Positions 47,198-56,280 of a DNA stretch of 64,000 nucleotides are shown piece by piece. Each line of letters begins with the position of its first letter. Within the stretch, counting starts at the first letter, position 1. The position numbers and the translations under genes are program-made. The notes under the pieces were generated by a model. That model was not told the DNA's origin. It ran no database searches and saw only the letters and a program-made list of their open reading frames with translations. The DNA comes from QHXW01 sp963847515 (GTDB lineage Bacteria; Acidobacteriota; Terriglobia; Bryobacterales; Bryobacteraceae), in assembly GCA_963847515.1 (NCBI GenBank), contig CAWKAA010000007.1:1612001-1676000 (forward strand). The letters run 5' to 3'.

Positions 47198-47621
47198 TTC
47201 GAGATCGAACCGAAGCCCTGGGCGGCAGATGGTGGCGCATGCCCGCGCGACTTATCCGAACGAATGCTGCGGCGCCATGCTGGGCACGATGTGAGTGACG
47301 GCGCAGAAGCGGTGCGTGGTCGGCCATGCCGCTGGAAAATGCGTCGGCCGGCGTCGCAGCGCGCGCGCTACGAACTGCGGCCCGAGGATCTGCTGGCGGC
47401 CGATCGCGAAGCCGCGCGCGAGCGTAAGCATGGACCTGATCGGCATCTACCACTCGCATCCCGATTGCGACGCTTATTTCTCCGAGACGGATCTGAAGAA
47501 TTCCTGCCCGTGGTATTCGTTTGTCGTGCTCTCGATCCAAAAAGGCGAATTCGACCACGCCAACAGCTGGCTGCCCAACCCGACAGACCGACGGCGGAAA
47601 AAGAAGAATTGTTCACGGTAA
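47194..47621 (+). CDS. JAMM/MPN+ metallopeptidase (M67, Mec-like), frameshifted
   Basis: About 140 residues. The zinc-peptidase motif is clear: GIYHSHPDCDAYFSETD (HxHP...S..D), and the expected early 'ATYPNECCGAMLG' is readable after removing an indel. Other readable pieces are VVVAMPLENA in one frame and WYSFVVLSIQKGEFDH in another. In the mycobacterial pathway the homologue Mec releases cysteine from CysO-cysteine by cutting after the Gly-Gly tail. It starts with a 4-base overlap on cysM. The exact 3' end is uncertain because of indels; TAA at 47619-47621 is the first stop that ends a plausible frame. Confidence 0.8.
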
Positions 47622-47641
47622 TAAGCATTCTACGTAGCATC

Positions 47642-47913
47642 ATGGCCAAAGTTTTGATCCCGACGCCCCTGCGGCAGTTCGCGGACAAGCAGGACACCGT
47701 CAGCCTTGGCGGCGCGACCGTGGGCGAAGTGCTGAGCGCGCTGACCTCCGAATATCCCCGACCTGCGCCGGCAGCTCTTACACCGACGAAGGCAAGCTGC
47801 GCAGCTTCGTCAACGTGTATCTGAACGACGAAGACATCCGCTACCTGAAAAAAGACGCCACGCCCGTGAAGGATGGCGACACGATTTCGATCGTCCCCAG
47901 CATCGCGGGCGGG
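47642..47913 (+). CDS. ThiS/MoaD-family sulfur carrier (CysO-like) ending in Gly-Gly, possibly fused to the E1 domain
   Basis: About 90 residues: MAKVLIPTPLRQFADKQDTV, then GGATVGEVLSALTSEYP, an indel near 47758, and then 'SFVNVYLNDEDIRYLKKD' and GDTISIVPSIAGG. The di-glycine end is the site of adenylation and thiocarboxylation. After the GG codons (47908-47913) no TAA, TAG or TGA occurs in any frame before the E1 protein 'LSKDEILRYSRHLI' begins, so the two are either fused or the true stop has been lost from this sequence. The carrier would hand sulfur to CysM. Confidence 0.82.
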
Positions 47914-47921
47914 CGCCGGCG

Positions 47922-49095
47922 GTGGAAGCGCCGGCGCAACCGGCGACGCTGTCGAAAGACGAGATCCTGCGCTACAGCCGGCACCTGATCATGCCCGAAG
48001 TCGGCATGGAGGGCCAGCAGAAGCTGAAAGCCGCCAAGGTGCTGCTGGTCGGCGCGGGCGGCCTGGGCGCGCCGCTCGGGCATGTATCTGGCGGCGGCGG
48101 GCGTGGGGCGCATCGGCATGGTCGATTTCGACGTGGTGGACTTCACCAACCTGCAGCGCCAGGTGATCCACGGCACCGAGCGACGTCGGCCGCAAGAAGC
48201 TCGATTCCGCCGCCGAGAAGATGCACGAGCATCAATCCGTACGTGCGAGATCGACAAGCACGAGACGGCGCTCTCGAGCGAGAACGCGCTCGACATCTTC
48301 AAGGACTACGACATCATGGTCGACGGCACCGACAATTTCCCGACGCGCTACCTGGTGAACGACGCCTGCGTGCTGCTGGGCAAGCCGAACGTCTACGGCT
48401 CGATTTTCCGCTTCGAAGGCCAGGCCACGGTGTTCGCCTACGAAGGCGGCCCGTGCTACCGCTGCCTCTATCCCGAGCCGCCACCTCCCGGCCTGGTGCC
48501 GAGCTGCGCCGAGGGCGGCGTGCTGGGCATTCTGCCCGGCACCATCGGGCTGATCCAGGCGACCGAGACCGTGAAGCTGATCCTGGGCAATCGGCGAGCC
48601 GCTGGTCGGCCGGCTGCTGCTCTACGACGCGCTGGCCATGCGGTTCCGCGAGCTGAAGCTGCGCAAGAATCCGGAGTGCCCGGTCTGCGGCGAGCACCGA
48701 CGATCACCAAGCTGATCGACTACCAGCAATTCTGCGGCATTCCGCAGCACGAGCCGGCGCCCGCCCCGGGAGTGGCGCGAAGGCGAAATCGATCCGGTTG
48801 AAGTGAAGGCGAAGATCGATCGCGGCGACCATTCGTGCTGATCGATGTGCGCGAGCCGCACGAATACCAGATCTGCAACATCCCGTACGCCAAGCTGATT
48901 CCGCTGGGCGAATTGCCCAAGCGCGTGAACGAGCTGGATTCGGCGGACGAGATCGTGGCGCACTGCAAGAGCGGCATGCGCAGCGCCAAGGCTGTCGAGT
49001 TCCTGAAGCAGGCCGGCTTCAAGAAGGTCAGGAACATGAAGGGCGGGATTCTGGCGTGGAGCGATAAGGTCGATCCAAGCGTGCCGAAGTACTGA
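47922..49095 (+). CDS. E1-like adenylyltransferase plus rhodanese (MoeZ/MoeB type), frameshifted
   Basis: About 390 residues. The N-terminal ThiF domain has 'LSKDEILRYSRHLIMPEVG', the ATP loop VGAGGLGAPL, 'VDFDVVDFTNLQRQVIHGT', 'IMVDGTDNFPTRYLVND' and zinc cysteines in CYRC and CPVC. The C-terminal rhodanese domain has 'LIDVREPHEYQICNIPYA' and the active-site loop HCKSGMRS. Indels lie near 48075, 48180-48235, 48595, 48695, 48765 and 48830. It would adenylate the Gly-Gly end of the carrier protein and load it with sulfur. GTG 47922 is only a nominal start, given the lack of a stop between it and the carrier. Confidence 0.87.
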
Positions 49096-49102
49096 AGTGT
49101 CC

Positions 49103-49412
49103 ATGCCATTCGTCAAAATCACGCCAGCAGCCGGAATCGGAGCGGATTCCGTCACAGAAGTATCATTGGAGACGCCCCGTACGCCATCTGCAACGTCGGG
49201 CGGAAAAATAACCGCGCTGAGCGGCGTTTGCCCGCATCGCGGCGGCCCGCTGGGGCAGGGCGCGATCAACGGTCCGAATGTGGTCTGCCCCTGGCACGCG
49301 TGGGAGTGGAACTGCACCACTGGCGAAAACGATATGGATCCCGCGAAGAAGAGTCGCCACCTGCGAAGTGAAGATCGAGGGTGGCGACATTTTTCTGAAT
49401 CTTCCTGCCTGA
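49103..49412 (+). CDS. Rieske [2Fe-2S] ferredoxin, one frameshift
   Basis: About 103 residues. The cluster ligands are in GVCPHRGGPLGQG (C-x-H) and VVCPWHAWEW (C-x2-H). A shift near 49352 leads to the normal ending 'CEVKIEGGDIFLNLPA' with a stop at 49410. Small Rieske proteins pass electrons to oxygenases or reductases; here it follows the sulfur-transfer genes and may supply electrons in that pathway, though I know of no set role. Start ATG 49103, 7 bases after the MoeZ stop. Confidence 0.83.
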
Positions 49413-49418
49413 TTCAAG

Positions 49419-50214
49419 GTGCCTGAACTTCCCGAAGTCGAGACCATTACCCGCGCCCTAGCCCCGTACCTGCGCGGGCAGAAGCATCGTCAGCGCGGAA
49501 TTCCGGTGCCTGCGCGTGTTGCGCGGCGATCCCGACGAGACGGCAGCAGCGCTCGCGGGCCGCAAGGTGAGTGGCGTTCAGCGCCACGGCAAATTTATTG
49601 AGATCCAGCTGGATGGCGGCCATTCGTTTGTGGTGCACCTGGGCATGACCGGCAAACTGTTGATGAACGCCGTGCCGGGCAAGCACACGCATGCCATTCT
49701 GACGCTCGATCGCGGCGTGCTGCTATACGATGACAGCCGGCAGTTCGGCCGGCTGGAGTTAAGCCTTGGGCTCCCGGCTCGCGTACAGAAATTGGGTCCG
49801 GAGCCGCTCGAAGTTTCCCTCAAACAGTTTGCCGAGCGGCTGCGCACGCACAAGACGAAGATGAAGGCCCTGCTACTCAATCAATCCTTCTTGCGGGGCA
49901 TCGGAAATATTTATGCCGATGAAGCTTTGTTCCGCGCTGGCATTCACCCGCTGGCCATCGCCGCCCGCCTGCGAGCGGACCGCATCAAGAATATGCACAC
50001 AGCCATCCGGCGAGTGCTTGGCGAAGCCATCAAGGCCGGCGGTTCGTCGATTTCAGACTACGTGGATGTCGATGGGCGGCAAGGCAGCTTTCAAGTGCGG
50101 CACAACGTTTACCAGAAGGCCGGCGAGCCCTGCCCGCGTTGCGGATCGAAGATTCGCAGAATTCTTGTCGCACAGCGCGGGACGCATTTCTGCCCGCGAT
50201 GCCAGAAGAAGTAA
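49419..50214 (+). CDS. mutM: Formamidopyrimidine-DNA glycosylase, one frameshift
   Basis: Removes oxidised purines such as 8-oxoguanine and nicks the abasic site. GTG 49419 starts PELPEVETITRAL with the catalytic Pro2 and Glu3. Other sites are GRKVSGVQRHGKFIEI (Lys in the beta-hairpin), 'GIGNIYADEALFRAGIHP' (helix-two-turns-helix) and a C-terminal zinc finger CPRCG ... CPRC. An extra base near 49484 (GGGCAGAAGCATCG) splits the gene; removing it gives GQKIVSAEFRCLRVLRGD. It follows the Rieske gene by 6 bases. Confidence 0.95.
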
Positions 50215-50260
50215 GCGGCTCGCGCGAACATTCGTACCGCTTCGTCTGGTCGCGGCTCAG

Positions 50261-51175
50261 CTACTTGCCGGGCTCTTGCGGGGGGGCTTTCGGGGCCGCG
50301 GAACCGGAGAAGAACTGATCGTCGTCGTATTTGATATCCAGACTCTTAGTAGTGGAGGCGAGCCAGTCTCTGAGGTGGGCGTTCTTCAGTTCGTTAACGA
50401 TTTGTCCCGAGACTTCGGAGAACGGCTTCTGCGAAATGGATTCCGCGCGGAAAATGTAAAAGCCATTGGGCTGGCGCAAGGGTGCGCTCACCTCGCCGGC
50501 CTTGAGGTCAAAAACCACGGAGCGGATTTGATCGGGTATATTATCCGCACGGGAGAACGTACCGAAGTCACCGCCTTTCGCTTTTGAAGTGGCGTCTTCG
50601 GAGTTTTCATTGACCAACTTCACAAAGTCCGCACCGCCTTTGATCTGTTTCACCAGTTGCTCAGCTTTAGCCTTGGCTTCGTCCTCGGTGAGGTGTTTTT
50701 TTCCATCCGTGGCCGCGCTGGCCGATTTCGGGCTGAAGGGGATATAAATGACTTTGAGCTTCGCCTGCTCGAAGCGGCTCTTATTCTGGTCATAATACTT
50801 CTGTTCGTCTTCCATGGTGATGGGAAAGGTATCGTACAACTCGCTGATCTGCGCCTGTGTCAGGACTTGCATGCGGGCGGATTCGAGCGACTCCTTATAA
50901 GGGCTCTTCTGATCGAGCTTGGCTTTCTCCGCCATGGCATTCAGCCGCAACATGAGACCGTATTGCTGGATAAACTGCTTGCGATTCTGCATCGCGCTTT
51001 GCTGCATCTGCGGGGGCAATCCGCGAAGGTATTTCTCGACGTCTGCGTAAGTTACTTTCTGACCGTCGATGGTGGCGATTACCGTGCCCGGAGCCTGTTT
51101 CGGTAGCCCTCCGGGAGGAGTCTGCGCTGCGCCGATGACGCCAACAGTCGCAAAAATGGCAACACGCAATTTCAT
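50261..51175 (-). CDS. Parvulin-type peptidyl-prolyl cis-trans isomerase (SurA/PpiC-like)
   Basis: 304 residues, exported (MKLRVAIFATVGVIGAAQT). The N-terminal SurA-like helical part includes 'ATIDGQKVTYADVEKYLRGL'; the PpiC domain at ~140-260 has 'FVKLVNENSEDATSKAKGGD', 'FGTFSRADNIPDQIRSVVF' and 'PLRQPNGFYIFRAESI'. A Pro/Ala tail ends the protein. It should help fold outer membrane or periplasmic proteins. Convergent with mutM (46-base gap). Confidence 0.92.
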   Translation of the reverse strand: MKLRVAIFATVGVIGAAQTPPGGLPKQAPGTVIATIDGQKVTYADVEKYLRGLPPQMQQSAMQNRKQFIQQYGLMLRLNAMAEKAKLDQKSPYKESLESARMQVLTQAQISELYDTFPITMEDEQKYYDQNKSRFEQAKLKVIYIPFSPKSASAATDGKKHLTEDEAKAKAEQLVKQIKGGADFVKLVNENSEDATSKAKGGDFGTFSRADNIPDQIRSVVFDLKAGEVSAPLRQPNGFYIFRAESISQKPFSEVSGQIVNELKNAHLRDWLASTTKSLDIKYDDDQFFSGSAAPKAPPQEPGK

Positions 51176-51246
51176 AATAGGGAAAGGACCTCTGGATTAA
51201 GATAACTTTGTTCAGTTTATCATGCGTTTCCAGGGAGGCATTCGCA

Positions 51247-52929
51247 ATGCGCAGCACCCGCCGGCAGTTCGTTGAAGCCGCGGGCGGTCTCGTGTTCGCA
51301 CGGGGCCTGGCGATGAGCCGCGAGCTGGCGTGCGATATAGCGGTGATCGGCGGTGGCACGGGCGGATGTGCCGCGGCGCTTGCGGCGGCGCGCAACGGCA
51401 TGCGCGTGATTCTGACCGAAGAGACCGGCTGGATCGGGGGTCAGCTCACTTCACAAGCGGTTCCACCGGACGAGCACCCATGGATCGAATCATTTGGCTG
51501 CACGCGCGCGTATCGCGAATATCGGGAGCGAGTCCGCAAATACTACCGGAGAAACTATCCGCTCACCGAGGAGGCGCGTAGTGTTCGCGAGCTAAATCCG
51601 GGCAACGGCCGCGTCTCGCACTTGACGCACGAGCCTAAAGTCTCACTGGCGGTACTCGAGGAAATGCTCGCGCCCTTCGTGAGTGGAGGGCGGATCATAG
51701 TGTTGCTGCGGCACGAGCCGGTTGCTGCAAGTACCGCGGGCGATCGCATTCGCGCCGTCACCGTGCGCGATCTTGACGCGGGGCGCGAACATACCATTTC
51801 GGCTGCTTTCTTTCTCGACGCCACGGAACAAGGCGACCTGCTGCCGCTGGCTGGAGTCGAATACACAGCCGGCTCGGAGTCGTCTCGGGAAACCGGCGAA
51901 CCCCACGCACCCGGCGAAGCGCGGCCGGCCAACATACAGGCGTTCACGTACTGCTTCGCTATGGATTATCTGCCAGGCGAGGATCACCGGATCGAAAAGC
52001 CGGCAGAGTACGAATACTGGCGAAGCTATGAGCCGGATCTGCGGCCGGCCTGGGCGGGAAAACTCCTGAGTTGGACCGTGACGGATCCCATTACACTCGC
52101 GCCGCGCACTCATCCATTCGACCCCGAGTACGATGTGCACAAGTCTGATGGCGGACTGTGGCTCTACCGCCGCATCATCGACCGAAGAAACTTCACGAGC
52201 GGCGCCTATGCCAGCGACACTTGCCTGGTGAACTGGCCGCAGAACGATTACTGGCTTGGCAACATCTGCGACGTACGCCCGGAAGAAGCCGCGCGCCACC
52301 GGGCTCGTGCGAAGCAACTCAGCCTGTCCCTGCTTTATTGGATGCAGACAGAAGCCCCGCGCGGCGATGGCGGCGCCGGATGGCACGGACTGCGCCTGCG
52401 GCCGGATGTAACGGGGACTGAAGACGGACTTGCCATGCATCCGTATATTCGCGAATCACGCCGCATCCGAGCCGAGTTCACGGTGCTGGAACAGCATGTT
52501 GGCACGGAGGCCCGGCGAAAGCTAACGGGCAAGTCCGCCGGCGAGCTTACCGCTGCGCACTTCGACGACTCCGTGGGCGTCGGCAGTTATCGCATCGATC
52601 TCCATCCAGCTTCAGGGGGCGAGAACTATATCGATATCAGCAGCCTTCCCTTCGAAATCCCCATGGGCTCGCTCATTCCCCGCCGGGTGGAAAATCTGCT
52701 CGCCGCCGCGAAAAACCTGGGCGTCACGCACATTACGAACGGCTGCTACCGTCTGCATCCAGTTGAGTGGAACACGGGAGAATCGGCTGGGTTGCTGGCG
52801 GCGCGAGCCATCCAACTCAAGACGGAGCCACGGCGGATCCGCAACAACGAGAAGCTGCGTGCGGAATTTCAGAACTGGATTCAAGCACAGGGAGTAGAGA
52901 TCGCCTGGCCGGCCCTTACTCCGCGCTGA
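51247..52929 (+). CDS. FAD-dependent oxidoreductase with Tat-type signal
   Basis: About 560 residues. Twin-arginine-like N-terminus (STRRQFVEAAGGLVFARGLA), then a dinucleotide-binding motif VIGGGTGGCAAALAAARNG and 'TEETGWIGGQLTSQ', as in the FAD-dependent oxidoreductase family seen in many Bacteroidetes and Acidobacteria (Pfam FAD_oxidored type). The C-terminus ends 'GESAGLLAARAIQ'. Substrate unknown; the export signal suggests a periplasmic enzyme. ATG 51247 was chosen over an upstream start because GGGAGG precedes it and it begins the signal. Its 3' end overlaps the convergent membrane-protein gene by 49 bases. Confidence 0.87.
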   Translation: MRSTRRQFVEAAGGLVFARGLAMSRELACDIAVIGGGTGGCAAALAAARNGMRVILTEETGWIGGQLTSQAVPPDEHPWIESFGCTRAYREYRERVRKYYRRNYPLTEEARSVRELNPGNGRVSHLTHEPKVSLAVLEEMLAPFVSGGRIIVLLRHEPVAASTAGDRIRAVTVRDLDAGREHTISAAFFLDATEQGDLLPLAGVEYTAGSESSRETGEPHAPGEARPANIQAFTYCFAMDYLPGEDHRIEKPAEYEYWRSYEPDLRPAWAGKLLSWTVTDPITLAPRTHPFDPEYDVHKSDGGLWLYRRIIDRRNFTSGAYASDTCLVNWPQNDYWLGNICDVRPEEAARHRARAKQLSLSLLYWMQTEAPRGDGGAGWHGLRLRPDVTGTEDGLAMHPYIRESRRIRAEFTVLEQHVGTEARRKLTGKSAGELTAAHFDDSVGVGSYRIDLHPASGGENYIDISSLPFEIPMGSLIPRRVENLLAAAKNLGVTHITNGCYRLHPVEWNTGESAGLLAARAIQLKTEPRRIRNNEKLRAEFQNWIQAQGVEIAWPALTPR

Positions 52930-54221
52930 ATCCGGCCGCGGCGCATCCGCTCGATAAGGATCGCTGCGCCGTATCCTGCGGGGAGCTGTGATGCCCACAG
53001 GATCGGATATCGATAGCGGTCGCACGAAACCACAATGTAGTACATCAGCGGATAAACCAGCGAAACGAAGAGCACGAACGCGGTGACGGGCTCGCGCCGC
53101 CTGGCCATCACGATGACGCCGGGCACAAAAAGGATTGTGGTCAACCAGAAGGCGTAGAGGGTGCCGGTGAGGCCGTCCGGAAACCAGAACTCTATAGCGC
53201 GGGCAACGGTCAGCTGCCCGAACCGGTTCGGGTGGGAGCGGATCCAGGCAAAAGTATCGGCCGTTCGCTTTCGGTCATACTTCAGCTCCCCGAGGTCCTT
53301 CAGGAGTTGTGACTCCTTCTCGCTCAGGACCGGATGCGTGGACTGGTAACAGCCATTGGCCATGTTTCGAAACAGACTCGACTGGGCACAATCGCTGTTC
53401 GACGAGTAAATCGTCATGCCGAAATTCGTTCGCAAAACCGGCTCGTGCCAAATCGTGTAGTTGCGAATCACCCAGGGCAGGTTGCAGAGCGTGATAACCA
53501 CAACCAGGACGGAACCATATCGCAGCGCGTATGGGAAAGGCACTCGCCGGGACCAAACCAGGAAGAGCATCCACGGCAACGAAACAAGACCCGTGGCAGG
53601 ATTTGCCAGTGTGAGAAGCCCGGCGATCACCCCGGCAAGTCCGGCCCATAGCGTCACACGGTCCGTGCGCTCGATGGTCGCCGCCGACACCAGCAGAAAT
53701 AGAACCAGGCCCAGCACTGTATAACTGACATCCCACTGGGGCAAAAGCCTCATCGAAAAAAGCCAGAGGACTCCAGCGATTATGCCGGGCCGTGTGTCTT
53801 CGTAAAAGACCTGCGAAAGCCGGGGCATGAGCGCCGCAATCAAGGCGTTCACCAGCACATTCGCCAGTTCCGCCACCAGCACAAAAAGCGGCGATAACCC
53901 GAACAGCTTGATCAGAACTGCCAGAAAGACCGGATAGAGAGGCGGGACAACCGCAGTTGGTCCGGTTACGGCGGGCGGAAACGGGTTGCCATAAGCACCG
54001 GTGGCCGCCAGGTTTCGCGCAATGGACACCATTTCATTGCCGCGGCCGAAACCAAATCCGGGAAGAAAAGCTTGATAGCAGCCGATCACCAGGGCCGCCA
54101 GGAACAGAATCGCGGCTGTGCGGCTTGGTCTCCAACCTGAACTCTGAGCAGGCACACGAAGTCTGTCAGCCGCCAGAGTGTACACAGTTGGATTATGAGA
54201 ATCTCCGCCAAGAGGAGTCAA
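52881..54221 (-). CDS. Multi-pass membrane protein, GT-C (ArnT/PMT-like) glycosyltransferase candidate
   Basis: 446 residues with ~10 hydrophobic segments and a large outer loop (~270-340). The first outer loop has 'GFGFGRGNEMVSIARNLAAT' and 'VVPPLYPVFLAVLIKLFG', as in the GT39/ArnT-like family where an acidic residue in this loop is catalytic; here the Glu of GNEMVS is the candidate. The start is uncertain (TTG 54221; a GTG at 54185 is an alternative). The end overlaps the FAD oxidoreductase gene on the other strand. Confidence 0.72.
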   Translation of the reverse strand: MTPLGGDSHNPTVYTLAADRLRVPAQSSGWRPSRTAAILFLAALVIGCYQAFLPGFGFGRGNEMVSIARNLAATGAYGNPFPPAVTGPTAVVPPLYPVFLAVLIKLFGLSPLFVLVAELANVLVNALIAALMPRLSQVFYEDTRPGIIAGVLWLFSMRLLPQWDVSYTVLGLVLFLLVSAATIERTDRVTLWAGLAGVIAGLLTLANPATGLVSLPWMLFLVWSRRVPFPYALRYGSVLVVVITLCNLPWVIRNYTIWHEPVLRTNFGMTIYSSNSDCAQSSLFRNMANGCYQSTHPVLSEKESQLLKDLGELKYDRKRTADTFAWIRSHPNRFGQLTVARAIEFWFPDGLTGTLYAFWLTTILFVPGVIVMARRREPVTAFVLFVSLVYPLMYYIVVSCDRYRYPILWASQLPAGYGAAILIERMRRGRIQRGVRAGQAISTPCA

Positions 54222-54261
54222 TGCTAACTATCGATAGGCCCCGGAAAATCTCCCTCTTAGC

Positions 54262-54597
54262 TCAAATCAGCCAACGCAACAACGTATTCACCAGGCCTAG
54301 TAAAATCGCACCCAGTAACGCGGGCACGCAGCCGCGAACCTTGAAGCCGCGCATCATGGCGGCTGCGACTTTTAGCATAAGAGCGTTGATCACGATGAGA
54401 AAGGCTCCGAACGTGATGAGCGTCAACGGAAACGTCGCGATCTTCAGCAGAAACCCAAGTGTAACGTTGACCAGACCGATGACGACGGCGGCGATCATGG
54501 CTGTGCCGAAGCCTTCGATCTCGATGCCGGGCACCAGAGCCGCTACGATCACAAGACTGACTGCGCTGAGGAGCCAGTTGACGAGCAGGTGCCGCAT
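54262..54597 (-). CDS. Phage holin family IV / YvlD-like membrane protein
   Basis: 111 residues, four hydrophobic segments, beginning MRHLLVNWLLSAVSLVIVAA. Typical motifs are 'LVPGIEIEGFGTAMIAAVVI', 'GLVNVTLGFLLKIATFPLTL' and 'TFGAFLIVINALML'. The family is widespread in bacterial chromosomes and its role is not settled; the holin name is historical. Divergent from the DUF72 gene by 35 bases. Confidence 0.87.
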   Translation of the reverse strand: MRHLLVNWLLSAVSLVIVAALVPGIEIEGFGTAMIAAVVIGLVNVTLGFLLKIATFPLTLITFGAFLIVINALMLKVAAAMMRGFKVRGCVPALLGAILLGLVNTLLRWLI

Positions 54598-54632
54598 GGT
54601 TTCCGATTGTAACAGGCAAAATATCGATCGCT

Positions 54633-55340
54633 ATGGCGCAACTTTATACGGGCACCTCCGGATTCGCGTATCCCAACTGGAAGCCGCGCTTTTATCCAGC
54701 CGATGTTCCGGAAAAGAAATTCCTGGAGCACTACGCCAGGCGGCTTCGCTCGGTGGAAATCAATTACACGTTCCGGCGGCTGCCCGCGCCAACCACGCTC
54801 GAGAACTGGGTGAAGGCCACACCCGCGGAATTTCGGTTTGCGTGCAAGGCCAATCAGAGGATCACGCATATCCAGCGTCTGAAGGATGTTTCAAGCGCAG
54901 TGGAGTTGTTCCTGCGCTCCATCGATCTGCTGAGGTCCGCAAGGCGGCTCGGGCCGATTCTGTTTCAACTCCCGCCCAATCTGAAATGCGAAATGGCGTT
55001 GCTGACTGATTTCCTGGCGCTGCTGCCTGCGGACTTGCGATTCAGCATCGAGTTCCGGCATACGTCTTGGCTGAACGATGCAGTCTATGAGGCACTCAAG
55101 AAGCAAAATATTTCGCTCTGCGTGGCGGAATCTGAAAGGCTGGAAGTTCCTGAGGTAATTACGGCCGACTTTGTCTATTACAGGCTCAGGAAACCGGAAT
55201 ACTCGGAGGAGGAGCGCAAACTGATTGCAGAACGCGCTCGCGAGTTACTGTCGCAAGAAAAGGATCTTTATCTGTTCTTCAAGCACGAAGAAACGCCCGA
55301 GGGGGCGCTCTATGCCGAGGAGTTAGCGGCCGCCCTGTGA
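54633..55340 (+). CDS. DUF72 (YecE-like) TIM-barrel protein
   Basis: 235 residues. Starts AQLYTGTSGFAYPNWKPRFY; further family motifs are 'FLEHYARRLRSVEINYTFRR' and 'LPPNLKCEMALLTDFLALLP'. Near the end the usual 'DFVYYRLRKPEYSEEE' and 'DLYLFFKHEETPEGALYAE' occur. The function of DUF72 is unknown. The 3' end overlaps the convergent ku gene by 18 bases. Confidence 0.9.
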   Translation: MAQLYTGTSGFAYPNWKPRFYPADVPEKKFLEHYARRLRSVEINYTFRRLPAPTTLENWVKATPAEFRFACKANQRITHIQRLKDVSSAVELFLRSIDLLRSARRLGPILFQLPPNLKCEMALLTDFLALLPADLRFSIEFRHTSWLNDAVYEALKKQNISLCVAESERLEVPEVITADFVYYRLRKPEYSEEERKLIAERARELLSQEKDLYLFFKHEETPEGALYAEELAAAL

Positions 55341-56194
55341 CCGCCTGCCTTTCTTGGCCGCGGGCTGCTCCGCAACTTCTTCCCCCTCGGCCTCGGCCAG
55401 CGGCGGCGGTGGCCGACGCACCGGCTTCTTCTGTTCGGCCAGGCTCCTCTTGAGAGCTTCCATGATGTCGATCACCGGCGCAATGTGCGGCGTCGGAGTC
55501 GCCACCACTTGCTGGCCCTCCATCTTGGCCTCGAATCATGTGCTTGCAAGTTTGTGCGATAATGTGTCCTGGTACTTTTGGGGTTCGAACTCTGCGGTCA
55601 AGCGACTCGATCAGCATCTTGGCGAGGGCCAGCTCCTTTTCCTTCACCTGGCTGGTGTCGGTGCGGAACTCGTCCACCTGCCGAATTTCGTCCGCGTAGT
55701 ACATGGTGTGCAACAGCTACGCCTTTTCCATTCGGCCGCAGAATCACGATGTGCTCGCGATTGTGCATGGCCACTTTCGCGATGCCGTAATACTTCGTCT
55801 CGCGCAGCGCCTGGAACAGCAGCGCGTAGGGCTTCTCGCCGCCTTCATCAGGAGCCATATAGTAAGAGCTTTCCAGATAGATGGGATCAACCTGATCGGC
55901 TTTGACGAATTCCAGGATCTCCATCACCTTGGCGGTCTTGGGCGCGACCTTCTTGATGTCTTCTTCGTCGATTTCCACATAGTGGTCTTTTTCGTACTCG
56001 TAGCCCTTCACCAGTTCGCTGCGCGGCACAGGCTTGTCTTCCGCCTGGCAGTAGATCACTTGCTTGATGCGCGAATGATCCTCTTTGTGAAGCAGATTGA
56101 AACTGATGGTCTCGCCGCGCGCGGCGCTGAATAGCCGCACCGGAAAAGAAACGAGCCCGAAAGTAAGATGTCCCTTCCAAACGCTGCTTGCCAT
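55323..56194 (-). CDS. ku: Bacterial Ku, DNA-end-binding protein of NHEJ, frameshifted
   Basis: About 290 residues when joined. N-terminus MASSVWKGHLTFGLVSFPVR, then 'FNLLHKEDHSRIKQVIYCQ', 'YVEIDEEDIKKVAPKTAKVM' and 'YYMAPDEGGEKPYALLFQAL', all classic for Ku. The second part (LHTMYYADEIRQVDEF) is in another frame after ~55705, and the C-terminal extension 'MEALKRSLAEQKKPVRR' plus a basic tail is in a third after ~55545. Ku homodimers bind broken DNA ends and recruit LigD, which is encoded divergently 86 bases away. Confidence 0.93.
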
Positions 56195-56280
56195 GTATGC
56201 AACCTCACTTCGCGCAGGAGAACCGTCTGAATGCCCTCTAACACCGATATCATGAGAAAGGGAGGTTTTCAACATTTTTG

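Noticed and set aside
46245..49412. Programmed ribosomal frameshifting as the cause of the split genes
   Set aside because: Too many shifts in both directions, no slippery heptamers with downstream structures, and housekeeping genes elsewhere show the same kind of indel.
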